A stretch of DNA of 60,000 bases, taken from Apostichopus japonicus (Eukaryota; Echinodermata; Holothuroidea; Aspidochirotida; Stichopodidae). The notes below the pieces were generated by a model. The model saw only the letters and a list, made by a program, of their open reading frames with translations, made no database searches and had not been told where the DNA came from. Shown here piece after piece: positions 47,730-57,884 of the stretch (within the stretch, counting starts at the first letter, position 1; every line of letters starts with the position of its first letter). Location of the stretch: NCBI RefSeq assembly GCF_037975245.1, contig NC_092575.1, positions 5,575,501-5,635,500 of the forward strand. The letters run 5' to 3'. Position numbers and translations under genes: made by a program.

Positions 47730-50700
47730 CTGAAAATAAGAGCGAAGAGAAAATTACTCAAAACATCAACTGCTGTGACTTTTACAGTTCTAATAGCCAA
47801 TTGACGCCAAGCAACTGTTTGTGTTATAAATATATAAATATAAATATATCTGAATAGGGCACAGTTGAAAAGATGCTCTGTCAGCTGCTAGTGTTAACTT
47901 TAACGACAACATGCAGTACAGCACACCAAATCTTGATCAAGTCTTACATTTCACAGCTGAAACATTGACACTTCAGCCTAGAGCCCTCGGTCCTGCCATA
48001 GTTTCATTAATTTGCAAATATTCCTTGCCTTCACTTGCATGTAGGCATCGAGGACAAATCTGACATTGTTTAATGCTGTTTACCGACCTATTGCATGCCA
48101 TTTTGAAACTGAAGCAAGAAACACTTCATATCGTCCGTTCAGACAGAGCACTCAGTACTGTATTGGTGGCTCTAAGGAATCTTCCATGAAGTGGAATACA
48201 GATTGTGAAATGTGACCAGCTACTCTCTGGATGGGCAAATTTTGTATTAGTTACATTCAATTAATACCACATAAAGGAATATCTGTAATACAAAAATAAT
48301 TGAAACTTGTTGCAGAGAAAATATAGAAATAAAAAATTAAAATCAAGTAACTTCCAGAGCCTTGATTAGGACCTAGCTTCCCTGAAAACTTTTTCTTGAT
48401 GATTCCCTTGTGTGATACCATTAAAGCATGTTAAAGTAGATGTGTTAGCCACTTGCAGCAACCATCTTATAAAGAAAAATTGAGTCAGCAGAACTTTGTA
48501 GTCTGCGACATATGTAACAGGTTGGCCTAAGCTACATATATATTCAAACTTACGTTGCTAGGCTTAGGCCTAGTTGCCTATATAATTAACATTGTGCCTA
48601 GTCTATGATAGGTTAGCTTGCCCGTATTTATTGCTCTCGTTTCCACAGATGAACACACTGTGCATTGGTTAATATTATACTAGAACTATTCTAGGCAGGT
48701 GGTTGTGTGATTAAGGGATGCATTGTGATCAGGGAGTGGTTAGCTTTGGGCTGTGAATCAGGACTGGGGTTCATCACATATTATTCTTCAGTTTTTATCT
48801 ACGTAGACTTTAGGACTTGCACTGGGTGGGTGGGTGGGCATATTTTGGGGGGAGGTTAAGGATATTCAGGTTAACATATACCTTGAACTGTCTTTGTTTG
48901 ACTCGACTCTGTCAAGCTATGCCATCAACTTGGTCACAAATTGTGTCTTTCATTCAATAGTGTGGAACAGATACAACAATCTCTACCCAACAAATAGAAA
49001 ATCCTTTTTTCTTGTCTTGCAACTTACTCTTGATTCATAAACTCATAGAACAAAACTTGACATTAACAAAATATAGAAACAAAGGTTACTCTTACATTTT
49101 CTTAGCAATTCTATCAGGCAAGACTTCTGTTGGTGACTGTTTGAAAGCTGTTTTGAGATGATCTGAGATTTGTAACCTTTGACCCCCTGAATGTCTGGGC
49201 CGGCTCAGCACCTCATCTTCCTCTTCGTCATCAGAGTCCATCAGCCTGTGGAAAATTTTATTTTTGTAAATACTTATAGATTTACACTTTCATATAGTTT
49301 TTCTCTTGTGTTTTAAACTTTAATTAACTGTTCAAGTACTTATATGAGAAACACCAGTAATGTATTCCTAACAATTTCACACAAATATTTATCTTGCAAT
49401 GGGGCTGTTTTGAAACAAATCTACCTATTTGATCATGTCTCCCGACAGGCCTTCCCCCCACCACCCCTACTCACACCCTTTCACCTGCCTTAATCCTTAC
49501 CTCAACCAATAAATCATGCCAACTTTGGCTGTTCAATCTGAGCTAGAGATACAAAGGTGAGGCCAGTCCTGGGTGAGGCAACAGTCTGGCTATGATCCAG
49601 TGTCCCAATTAGATGATATTTGTGAACTTCCTATACACCCCTCTCGTGGAGATTTCTAACTCCTCTGCCAGGGTTGGAGAATCACAGAGCAGCAACATAA
49701 CATCTGCTCAAAGTCATCCTCTCAGAGAGGAAGGATTTATCAGATATTTTGATCTGAAGATTAAGATGCATTTTTTAACCCATGGTTGAGGCAGAATACT
49801 AGAATGGTATCGACTAGATTTCTTCATAAATGAGGTTAAATTTGATCTGACACCCACAAGGATTCATTGATGTGGGTTTCTTGAAAGACACTCCATTATT
49901 GCATGTCATTCTTGCAAGCCTGATTCTTTTGTGCAACTACCTGCAGCCCACTGCTACCCCCTCCAATCCCCCCCCCCACCTCACCAATCACAAAAATCAA
50001 CTCAGCCCCTTATGATAGGGGTAGGGCAGTTCAGTAAAAGAGAGAGAGTGCTCATCTTTACCTGCTGTCAATATCTTCCATGATACTTCTAACATCAGCA
50101 TGTCTTGAGTCGAGCAACGAAGGCGGTTGATGACTAAGATGTGAAAGACTCAAACCGTCAAACCTTGCAGCCATCCTCTCCTCGTTCACAAATATCTTTC
50201 TCACTGGCTGGAGGGATCTGTGCAAAAAAGATGAAATAAAACAAAGAAAAAATTTTTTTATTAAACTGATTGTGGTTTGAACTTGAACCCCATAAGGACA
50301 GCACCATCTAAATACATGATACTGTGTCACACAGCTCGTCATCGACCATCGACCGATCCAAAGTTCAAGTAACAGAGTGAGTCGAAGATTGGTTTGATAG
50401 AAATATGAATGGCAAACTGTGCTATTGCGATGAGCAATAATCACTATAACTAATACTACAACAGCATCTGTCGAAAGTTCCCTATGTGACGTCTGTGCAA
50501 AAGAAGAGACATATTGTAGGGGATGGCTGGGAATAAGGAGGGCGCCCTCAGCTTTCCTTCTATTGCAATGCAATCCCTGTCAAATGAAAAAAGGAAAACA
50601 GTTTACCTTTCATCTGTTTTGTCCATACTTTATCTCCTTGGACCTCTCTGTTTTCCCCATGTAATATCCTTTAATTTTTAAATCAATTATGTTTTGTTTC

Positions 50701-51908
50701 ATTGGGACATGTGTTAAAGTTATTGTATCATTGTATGTACTTATTATGATATTCTGGTAAAAAGTTTGTCTACTCAATCAAGATAAGTATTCCGTTCATC
50801 TTTATAGTTTGTTGTACCTTGGTACACCAGAGCAGAAGTGTGTCTTCAAAACTCCAAGGCTGGACTCACACAGATACTTCATGTTTTGAATTTTAAGCCA
50901 TTTTTCATTCATTTTCATAATTATTTTAGATTTTGCACTTACATGCCCTCATCTTCATCATCTGAATGTGAACTTCTCTTCTTTACTTGCATAGGCCAGC
51001 ATGGTGATGAATGCCTCCTCTTTTCTAAGTACCTGCAAAAAAATAAACCCCCAATAGGAAACCAATAAATAGCAACACAGAACCAGACGATGTAAAAGAC
51101 AATGTAAATGCTGTATATTTCAAAAATCAACGCTGTCAAATATTTCTGGGCTTTTTATTCCTGCTGGTTTCAGTCTGGGATATTCTGACGTAATGATTCT
51201 ACGACAGCATATTGAAAAAGCAAAGCCACACTATATCCATATAAATTTACATCATCTAGTGTCAACAGCAGGAATAGTCAAAAATTGTCTATTTACCAAC
51301 ATTGAGATTGTAACAGATATTTTCAGGGCATGTACTCATGTATTAAACAATTAAAGTGAAAGATAAATATGCGTGCTGAAAGCAGTCATACTGTAAGATG
51401 TTTTGAGAGAGATCCCTCTTAATGTTAATTGATCTTACTTTTGCCTCCTGAGAGAGCTTTCACTTCTACTTGATCCGAGGCTTGAGGATCCTTCCCTCCC
51501 TGGCCGCTCCTGTCTGGAACCCGAGGGTCTTCTCGGCATTTCTCCGCTCTGTCCAGGGTGAAACTGTATGCTAGATCGAGAATCACTCACACGACTCGTT
51601 TCACTCGAAGACTCGAGCTGGTAACGTCCATTCACCGGAGACGACGACAGAGATCGGTCGTGGGTTGACGATTGCACATCGGATAAAATCAAAGCGTTCG
51701 ATCTTCGAAACTTTTGCTCAAAACTGAAGGATTGTGGAACTTCCAAAGTTGAAAAGTAGGATACATTACGAAAATCATGAGTTTGTCGGTTGAAATCTAT
51801 ATGACCTTTCACCTTTGATGTACTCCGTACCTTCCCCAACGAGTCATCTAAGTGTTTTGGTGTCTGTTGAACTCCATTCCGTCCATTCTCATTTTCATTT
51901 CCTCCCAT
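47531..51908 (-). CDS. CCDC117/HCFC1R1-like protein
   Basis: Five coding exons (51908-51439, 51032-50943, 50217-50062, 49245-49096, 47729-47531) join in phase to 354 residues. The first ~155 are Ser/Arg-rich and low complexity. Then come a basic patch (QVKKRSS), an acidic patch (DDEDEG) and PVRKIFVNEERMAARFDGLS. The latter resembles the PLRKQ.LSEENMA.HFSQLSL block of HCFC1R1 and the basic VRKKRITE start of the CCDC117 core. The C-terminal half, LQISDHLKTAFKQS…IAKK and AMILWNPP, resembles CCDC117 (LVLSDTMKTGLK…FTKKM, ELVLWKP). It ends in MEL, as both human proteins do. Human CCDC117 has been linked to the MMS19/CIAO2B Fe-S targeting machinery, and HCFC1R1 to HCF-1 export. The HCF-binding tetrapeptide (D/E-H-x-Y) after the LSL block of HCFC1R1 is not present here. 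The start is the ATG at 51908; an in-frame stop lies just upstream. Confidence 0.8.
47730..49095 (-). other. Intron 4 of the CCDC117-like gene
   Basis: 1.37 kb, AT-rich. No other gene or repeat recognised. Confidence 0.7.
49096..49245 (-). CDS. CCDC117-like coding exon 4
   Basis: Acceptor TTTTCCACAG|G at 49246/49245 and donor AAAAT|GTAAGAG at 49096/49095. Acidic start (MDSDDEEEDEVLSRP), then the helix LQISDHLKTAFKQSPTEVLP and RIAKK. Confidence 0.87.
49246..50061 (-). other. Intron 3 of the CCDC117-like gene
   Basis: 0.8 kb; C-rich tracts near 49455 and 49965. Nothing else recognised. Confidence 0.7.
50062..50217 (-). CDS. CCDC117-like coding exon 3
   Basis: Acceptor TTTTTTGCACAG|A at 50218/50217 and donor CAG|GTAAAGATG at 50062/50061. 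Carries the conserved LQPVRKIFVNEERMAARFDG block and ends with SIMEDIDSR. Confidence 0.87.
50218..50942 (-). other. Intron 2 of the CCDC117-like gene
   Basis: 0.7 kb. The exon 3 reading frame stays open into it (to ~50573), but the conserved protein begins at the splice acceptor. Confidence 0.7.
50943..51032 (-). CDS. CCDC117-like coding exon 2
   Basis: Acceptor TTTTTGCAG|G at 51033/51032 and donor AT|GTAAGTGC at 50943/50942. Reads KYLEKRRHSSPCWPMQVKKR then SSHSDDEDEG, a basic patch followed by an acidic one. Confidence 0.85.
51033..51438 (-). other. Intron 1 (coding part) of the CCDC117-like gene
   Basis: 406 bp, AT-rich. Nothing else recognised. Confidence 0.7.
51439..51908 (-). CDS. CCDC117-like coding exon 1
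   Basis: The exon begins at an acceptor (TTTCATTTCAG|G at 51974/51973), so 51973-51909 is 5' untranslated and another non-coding exon lies upstream. Coding starts MGGNENENGRNG. The donor is CAAAA|GTAAGATC at 51439/51438. The protein segment is mostly polar and Ser-rich (SSSLGSSRSESSLRRQ at its end), probably disordered. Confidence 0.8.
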
Positions 51909-52158
51909 TTGAAACAGCAATCTTTAATCATATATGTTAAACATGATTAAGAGATATCTGGACTGGAAGTAACCTGAAATGAAATGAAACCAAGTGAAGA
52001 GAGATGAGGCCAACTTTTACCCTTCTAACTGTATAGTACTTTGGTATAATTAACAGAGTCAAAGGTAGCTACCCATTATGATATGCAAGTTAGGCTAGCA
52101 TCAAGGCTAGAAGATGTTACAGAGAATATAAAACTGTAGGATATGTATAGACCTATAA

Positions 52159-52720
52159 TAAGGTGACCAAACATCCACGACTTTTCACATACTGGCCCTG
52201 GATTAAATCTGTCCCTAGAAATGTTCCAAGATTTTGAACTGTCCCTGGAAATATCACCGAATATGTAAAGATATTTGGAATGGTTTCTGTGTACTGTAGC
52301 TGTTCATCCTTTCATTTGTAGAAACAGTGTCAACTTAGGCTGCAGCTGTTTGATAAGTTCTACAAATGTACTGTTCATTCATTGCTCACAGATAAAGGCA
52401 TTGCAGATTAAAATTCACATCTAACATCTTTTTGGACCCAGTGATGAATAATAAGACTTCAGGTGCCATCACATTCTTATATCACTGGAGTTTTAGCATT
52501 CAGAACAAATTACTACTGAATGAGGTGTTCTTATTTGAGCATTGATCATCCTTGAAGCATTGAATCACAAAATAAAAGAGAAACCATCAAAAATTCTCCC
52601 TTTCAATGGACAGTTGCAAGGCACTAACCCATGACATCAACATGGGGGGGGGGGGGAGTTTGGGACGGGATAATCAACATTTACAATGAGACATTTTCAT
52701 GGGAAATAATAGTCACCTTA
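52159..52720. mobile_element. hAT-like element, diverged relative of 45903-46474
   Basis: Starts TAAGGTGACCAAACATCCAC and ends TAGTCACCTTA, the same inverted termini as the element at 45903, with similar internal repeats (CTGTCCCTGGAAATATCACC) and length (562 against 572 bp). The flanks ACCTATAA and GCCTACAT agree at 5 of 8 positions, as expected for an old 8-bp duplication. It lies 186 bp upstream of the first recognisable exon of the CCDC117-like gene, in its 5' region. Confidence 0.75.
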
Positions 52721-52742
52721 GCCTACATATAGCAGAAACAAA

Positions 52743-53030
52743 AACATTATCAATATGCACAGTCTCAATTGTAACAAGAATTTTTCTGTGATTCTTACAC
52801 ACTGAACAACACGAAACATTTAGCCACAAAAAGATTGCTGCGATAAAGAAAACTAGTTCATATTGTTTACATCAAGTGCAAATGTGCCAAAATATTATCA
52901 AAATGCACAGATTCAATTGCAAGATTGTTTTTGTGATTCTTACACACTGAACAACACAAAACGTTTAGCCGCAAAATTATTTAAATTAGTTCATCTCGTT
53001 TACATCCAGTGCAATTGGCCAAATGTGCTG
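52743..53030. repeat. ~140-bp tandem duplication
   Basis: Two adjacent units share ATTATCAATATGCACAG…, GTGATTCTTACACACTGAAC, AACAC.AAAC.TTTAGCC and TAGTTCAT…TTTACATC.AGTGCAA. The second unit has small deletions. Confidence 0.8.
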
Positions 53031-54181
53031 ATAGTGAAATTGCCACACTAGATCATGCTCTTAAAACTGTGGTACGGTTTCACTTTACACATAACTGCCA
53101 ATTTCAAGTCATTTTAGAGAACAGATCACTGGAGGTTAATTGGAAGTGCTGTAAGTTATTGCAATCACCAAAACGATTTGAACAGTTCCGTGGATTATGT
53201 GTGACATTGCTTAGGCGCTTGAACACCATAGCCTAACGATGCTTTCACACTTACAGTTTGCATTGTCTAACAAGTAACATGAATTGTTATTGTTCAATAG
53301 GTCTTTTTCTTTTACCTTTAGGCTAGCTTTGATATCAAAAAACACAGATTCAGGGTATGCTTGGACATATCTTTCTGTTCCATGGTATGGAGATGTATAA
53401 TTCTGTCCGATTTGGTGAGATTTTGAGAGAGAAGAATTCGTTTTCGCTTTCTTTAGCTCATCTATCTTTCCAAACTAAGGTAATTGCCTGAATGTAGGCA
53501 CATGCCTGTGTTAGGCTATACAACAACACTGTAGTAAATCCAGTGTAAATCCAGTATGAGCCTAATGTTACAATTGTCAATATAGAAGTAGAACACTAAC
53601 AAGAAACATATCCAGAATCGTGGAAACTTAACTTAAACGTTAATATTCGTGGAACACTATTAGCAACTTAAATTTATACCAGGAAACTGAAACAGAATCT
53701 TACCCTATGTGTAAGTTTTCGACAGATGCCAATGTCTTAAATGTTACTCTGTACTCTAAGTTATAACTGCGAGGAAATAGCTTCACCAAATTAGCAATAA
53801 CACAGGAAATGTAACTTGAAAAATACGGAGGTGGAGATAAGCCATAACTAAGTTCCCACAGTGAGAAAGGGTTCCTTTGTTAACGCAAATACACCAGAAC
53901 TCTGAGCATTTTTCTGACAGTAAACTGCAGGAATTCAGTTAAGGGCATATAACATATCTTTTAAGGACGACGATGCTTTCCAATAAAAAAAATATCTGTT
54001 ACTTCGATAAATCTTTCGACTAGAATATTTTTGAGACGCAAAATGGATTTTAAATGGCTCCGTAAGACGTTCACTGACGTCATATTAGGGAATCCCCTCA
54101 CGATTGGTCTTCAAATTGCTTGTCTTTAGTTAGAGAGTATACCTGCCTCTAGAAAATCACAATGGTTTGTCCGTCGTTTCT
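53031..54181. other. 5' flank or first intron of the CCDC117-like gene
   Basis: An upstream non-coding exon and promoter of the minus-strand gene are expected in this direction, but I cannot fix their positions. No coding sequence recognised. Confidence 0.4.
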
Positions 54182-54189
54182 CTTCACAT

Positions 54190-54843
54190 CATAGGCGTAC
54201 GAGGCGGGGGCAGACTGCCCCCCCCCCCCAATTTTTGCAGAGGACAAGAAATTCGGGCAAAAGTCCTGAAAAATTCGGGGAGCCTAAGAGGAGAAAACAA
54301 ATATATATAGGCTATACATAAATATGCAGTAGCTTGCCCGAATCTTTTTCAAATTTTTGCCCGACAATTCTGTGGAGAGCGTTTTGTGTTATTTGCTTTG
54401 TGACATTATATTTTTGTGAGACAAATTGCAGTCTCACCCGACACAGCAATATTATCCCGCCCACTGTGTCGTTGAACAATGTATGTTTTTCTGGAGGTAG
54501 CTGAGTACTGTGTTAAAATAATAAATACGGTAAGTTAATAGGAGCTTAAAAAATATACTGTCCGATTTTTCCCCTTCAAAGTGATGTTACCATTTTTCTT
54601 CTTCTAATTTACCAAATTTTTGGGGAAGTGTAAATTTCTAAAACGTGACTTAGAGAATGTTTAGATGCAACTTGCAAGGCCTCAGAAGTGCCATTTCCGG
54701 CAATCTGAGAGGCATTTTTTTGCCAAAAAAATTCTTCTACGCTACGCGCCAACTGATGGTGGCGCTCCGCTTAGATAGTGTCACGGGAACTTTCGGACAC
54801 AAAAGTTTCTGCCCCCAAACTGAAATGGTCCCGTACGCCTATG
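54190..54843. mobile_element. hAT-like non-autonomous element with perfect TIR and TSD
   Basis: Perfect 12-bp inverted ends CATAGGCGTACG/CGTACGCCTATG, with GGGGGCAGA also mirrored slightly further in. Perfect 8-bp direct duplication CTTCACAT at 54182-54189 and 54844-54851. The 654-bp body has no transposase. Its end sequence resembles that of 57513-57876 (CAAGGGCGTAGG). Confidence 0.9.
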
Positions 54844-54851
54844 CTTCACAT

Positions 54852-55287
54852 TGCCAACATTCGGTGTCGCCTACCGATATAAACGTTAAAAAATAACTCA
54901 ACACACCACACCTTATTATGGTTTCTGGTGGTACTTGCCAATAAAGAAGCAAGAGATTGGTAAAGGGAAAGAGAAGATATCCAAAGTGATTTTTTTTTTG
55001 TGATAATCCTCAGCGTTGCAATTGGGGAACGGTCCCGTTCATGAGCTTGAATCAATTTTAGGACCCTTCAGTAAGCTTGCTCCATAGAATTGACATGCAC
55101 TGTTGTTTATAAACTTTCTTTGATTGAAAAATTGAAGAAAAAAATTGAAAAAACAGGGGGAATAAAAGGATCAATAAAAGGAGTATAAACCAGCCTATAC
55201 CGGCCATCGTGATTGATCACTGTCATATAGACTGACTCGAGAAATCATGGCCTCAACAACAACTGGAACATTGGTGAACAAATTTAA
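54852..55287. other. Spacer between two transposons
   Basis: No gene recognised. Ends with the TTAA (55284-55287) that borders the next element. Confidence 0.6.
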
Positions 55288-55637
55288 AGATGAACGATAG
55301 TGATTTTTCACCATCGACGAAAAAATACGATTTTATTCAAGAGTATTCTAGTTGATTTCCATTTTACACATGTGAAAATTCAAGTCAATCCGATGTTGGG
55401 AAAGGCTTAAAAAAAATTCCTAAACTCGTTGATTTTTTAAACAAAAATTGGGCTTTTCGCGAAAAGCGATATGATGATCACGTGATCTACAGTGACATGT
55501 GACGTCATTATGATGATAACAACGTGAGCTCGGCGTAGTGTACTTCAGCAGTGTGCACTTAGTGTGTAAGTTTAGTTGCAACCTACTCTATATTGGACTC
55601 GACAAACAACGTAAACCACTAGCAAAATCCAAGAAAT

Positions 55638-55892
55638 TGCGTTGTAGGGGGATGCAACAGAACGAATGTGGACTCTACAATAAGTTTTTTCAATTTTCCA
55701 AGCGGAAAAAGTAGTGAGAGATATCGGAAACTCTGGATACGATTTGTGAGGAGAACCAGGAAAGACTTCATCGCACCAGGAGTTTCTCATGGCAAGAATG
55801 TGAAAGTTTGTTCTGCCCACTTCACAGAAGATGATTCTCGGGCCCAATTGAAATTTGCGTGTGGCAAGGTCACTAGAGTAATAAAAGTTTGA
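55638..55892 (+). pseudogene. THAP domain fragment inside the TTAA element
   Basis: Reads CVVGGCNRTNVDSTISFFNF, then a Trp (KLWIRF), then KVCSAHFTED. These give the C-x4-C and C-x2-H zinc ligands, the FxFP-like and Trp positions, and the spacing of a THAP DNA-binding domain. No ATG precedes it; the frame is closed by TAG at 55620. It stops at TGA (55890-55892), before the AVPTF-like segment that should follow; KIDAFMPHYLY directly after the TGA may be its remnant. The sequence just before the domain, AAAATCCAAGAAATTGC, would read as Met-Pro-Arg-Asn-Cys if one G were restored after AT, so loss of the start codon is possible. A spliced upstream exon is the alternative. Confidence 0.78.
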
Positions 55893-55939
55893 AAGATTGA
55901 TGCTTTTATGCCGCATTATTTATATATATCCCGATAAAT

Positions 55940-56143
55940 GCAACAGTAAGTGTTGGAACTGGAAGATATGTCAGACGTGAACAACCTAATGACTATGTGA
56001 GGAGAGAATCCACGTGCAAATTTCAATTGGGGCATGGACGTCGCTTAGGCAGAGTTTTTTGGGGCAGAGATGTGTTCATACCCTCCAAACCTACTACGAA
56101 TAGGAAATGTGTGTATGCTCGAGCGAAACAAAACATCGTGTAA
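55940..56143 (+). other. Open frame inside the TTAA element ending at a donor-like site
   Basis: 67 codons without a stop, reading VGTGRYVRREQPNDYVRRES and, after CKF, QLGHGRRLGRVFWGRDVFIP; no domain recognised. It starts next to a CAACAG acceptor-like site (55941-55946) and a perfect donor-like GTAAGTA sits at 56140-56146. It could be a second exon of the element's protein, in a different frame from the THAP part, but no supporting homology is known to me. Confidence 0.3.
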
Positions 56144-57274
56144 GTATTACTTACGGTAGCGCACACTGTCACTTATGTTTGCACAGTGTGAAAGTACCGT
56201 TTGCGGACCTACGTGAAGTTGGGCTAGAATACGATTCCTCCTGAAGCCCAAACCACGAGGCATGCATGTGAATAAACGCATTAGGCATTGCATGTAGTGA
56301 GAAAATTGTTCGAGCTAGACTAACAACTCGATTGAGTTCAAATGCGGTTGTATTTCAAGCTCAATGAAACCTTTCTGTTGGATTTCATGACGCACGGAAC
56401 AAGGAACGTTTATGTTTTACAGTAGGCCTAGTGCGTACAAGCGAATCTACTTTGTTTAGAACTTTGGATTTTCTTTCGGATGTTACACTAATCTACGTTT
56501 GAGACTATCATCACTATTGTTATTGTGCCAGTTTGACTGGTAAGTGAGCACATTCATACATCACTCTGTATAAAACCCGCCAAAAACGTGATCTTGAGAT
56601 TTACGTTACTTTGGGTCAGCTTGCGAGTTACCTTTTCAGATACTGGGAAATCGTTGCGAAATCGCCGCAAATTTCGTAAAAAAAACTTGTAAACACGTGG
56701 TGATGAAATCAAGAAACACTATGATATTCATTATCTATTTATGTCTTGAACATTACGCCGGAAAATAACAGTTATGCTGACACGAAATGCACGCACAGCT
56801 CCGTACTGAACAGTTCACAACAGAAAAGATCATCACAGTGACGTCATTCACTGACCTGAGGGCTGTTCAAGGTCGTTGCAGTGTTTGCAAATTCCTAAAT
56901 TACGGAGGCGAAAAAACGATGTTTTAATTCCCTTTTTTATAACTTTCCGGTGTGCTATTTGCAAAATTAAAAAAATATGTTGCTTGGTAACATATAAACT
57001 ACATTATATATGAAAATGAGAGATTTTTTTTCTGTCACTATCGTTCTACTTTAAATTTAAATTTCTAGCTAACAGCTAAGAAAATGTTCTACTTGGAAGA
57101 TATCAAATTTTTCCTTCACAAAAAAGACTAACTAAACGACATGAACCAGTCATGCCAAACTGTATAAACTTCTGAACTTATTCTTCAGTAGTATATCTAA
57201 TTTCATGTTTATGAAGTCCTCAAGCATCATAACAATTTGAAAAACTGATTTTGTTTTACCTCCATGAGTGCCAG

Positions 57275-57370
57275 GTTCACCTTATACCCTAGGCGAAGGC
57301 GTGGTGTAGAGCTGGTTAGAGAGCCCACCTCACAACCACTATAGGTTCCCGGCCCAACATGAACCAGAGT
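57275..57370 (+). repeat. tRNA-like SINE fragment
   Basis: Contains GTGTAGAGCTGGTTAGAG (A-box-like) and, about 35 bp later, GGTTCCCGGCCC (B-box-like), the spacing of an RNA polymerase III promoter. It does not close into a tRNA cloverleaf. Confidence 0.35.
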
Positions 57371-57512
57371 CTCTTGAACTATTACAAACTTGCTGCTTTC
57401 ATTAGTTCTTGAGCAGACTCTTCCGTGGATTTGGTATTTTCTGCTTTGCAATCGATTAAGTGGGAATTATGGGGTTGGTTCAGTTCTTTCAATGGTTTCG
57501 AACTATAACAAC

Positions 57513-57876
57513 CAAGGGCGTAGGAACCGGGGGGCTGGGGGGCGCCAGCCCCCAGTGAAAAATATGGGGGGGCGGAAGTATCATTCCGCCCCCCCCCCCC
57601 GCTCCGCATGTCAGAAAACCCCTTTTTCATTTCCAAATGAGAAAAAATCTCATTTGGAGCACCAAATTGCATTTAAGGCCAGGTGAAAATGCAAAATTCT
57701 TTACAAAATGGAGTGGGAGTTGAAGTGTGCTATATTGCACCAAATTGCATCTGAGGCCACCTGGAAATGCAAAAAAATTCCAAAGGGGAGGGGGACCCCC
57801 CTCCCCTTAGACCCCTCCCCCAGGCCGGCCATCAGTCTTCAGCCCCCCCACTCAAAAGTATCTTCCTACGCCAATG
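57513..57876. mobile_element. hAT-like non-autonomous element with perfect TSD
   Basis: Ends CAAGGGCGTAGGAA and, inverted, CATTGGCGTAGGAA (12 of 14), flanked by a perfect 8-bp ATAACAAC at 57505-57512 and 57877-57884. Near the left end a GGGGGCTGGGGGGCGCCAGC hairpin-forming stretch and a GGGGGGGCGGAA/TTCCGCCCCCC pair occur. Inside, CACCAAATTGCAT.T.AGGCC is repeated twice about 77 bp apart. 364 bp, non-coding. Confidence 0.88.
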
Positions 57877-57884
57877 ATAACAAC

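Larger units (their letters stand above)
55288..57050 (+). mobile_element. TTAA-flanked THAP transposon, Kolobok-like, decayed
   Basis: TTAA lies on both sides (55284-55287 and 57051-57054). Inverted ends are AGATGAACGATAGTGA at the left and, inverted, AGTAGAACGATAGTGA at the right (14 of 16). Inside is a THAP-type zinc-finger domain (55638-55892). Kolobok transposons make TTAA duplications and carry THAP-like domains, which fits better than P elements (8-bp duplications). At 1.76 kb with no DDE transposase visible, it is probably a deletion derivative. Superfamily assignment is inference from TSD, TIR and THAP together. Confidence 0.75.

Noticed and set aside
50218-50573. Upstream extension of the frame of CCDC117-like exon 3
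   Set aside because: A strong acceptor at 50218/50217 and similarity beginning only after it show that the extension is intron.
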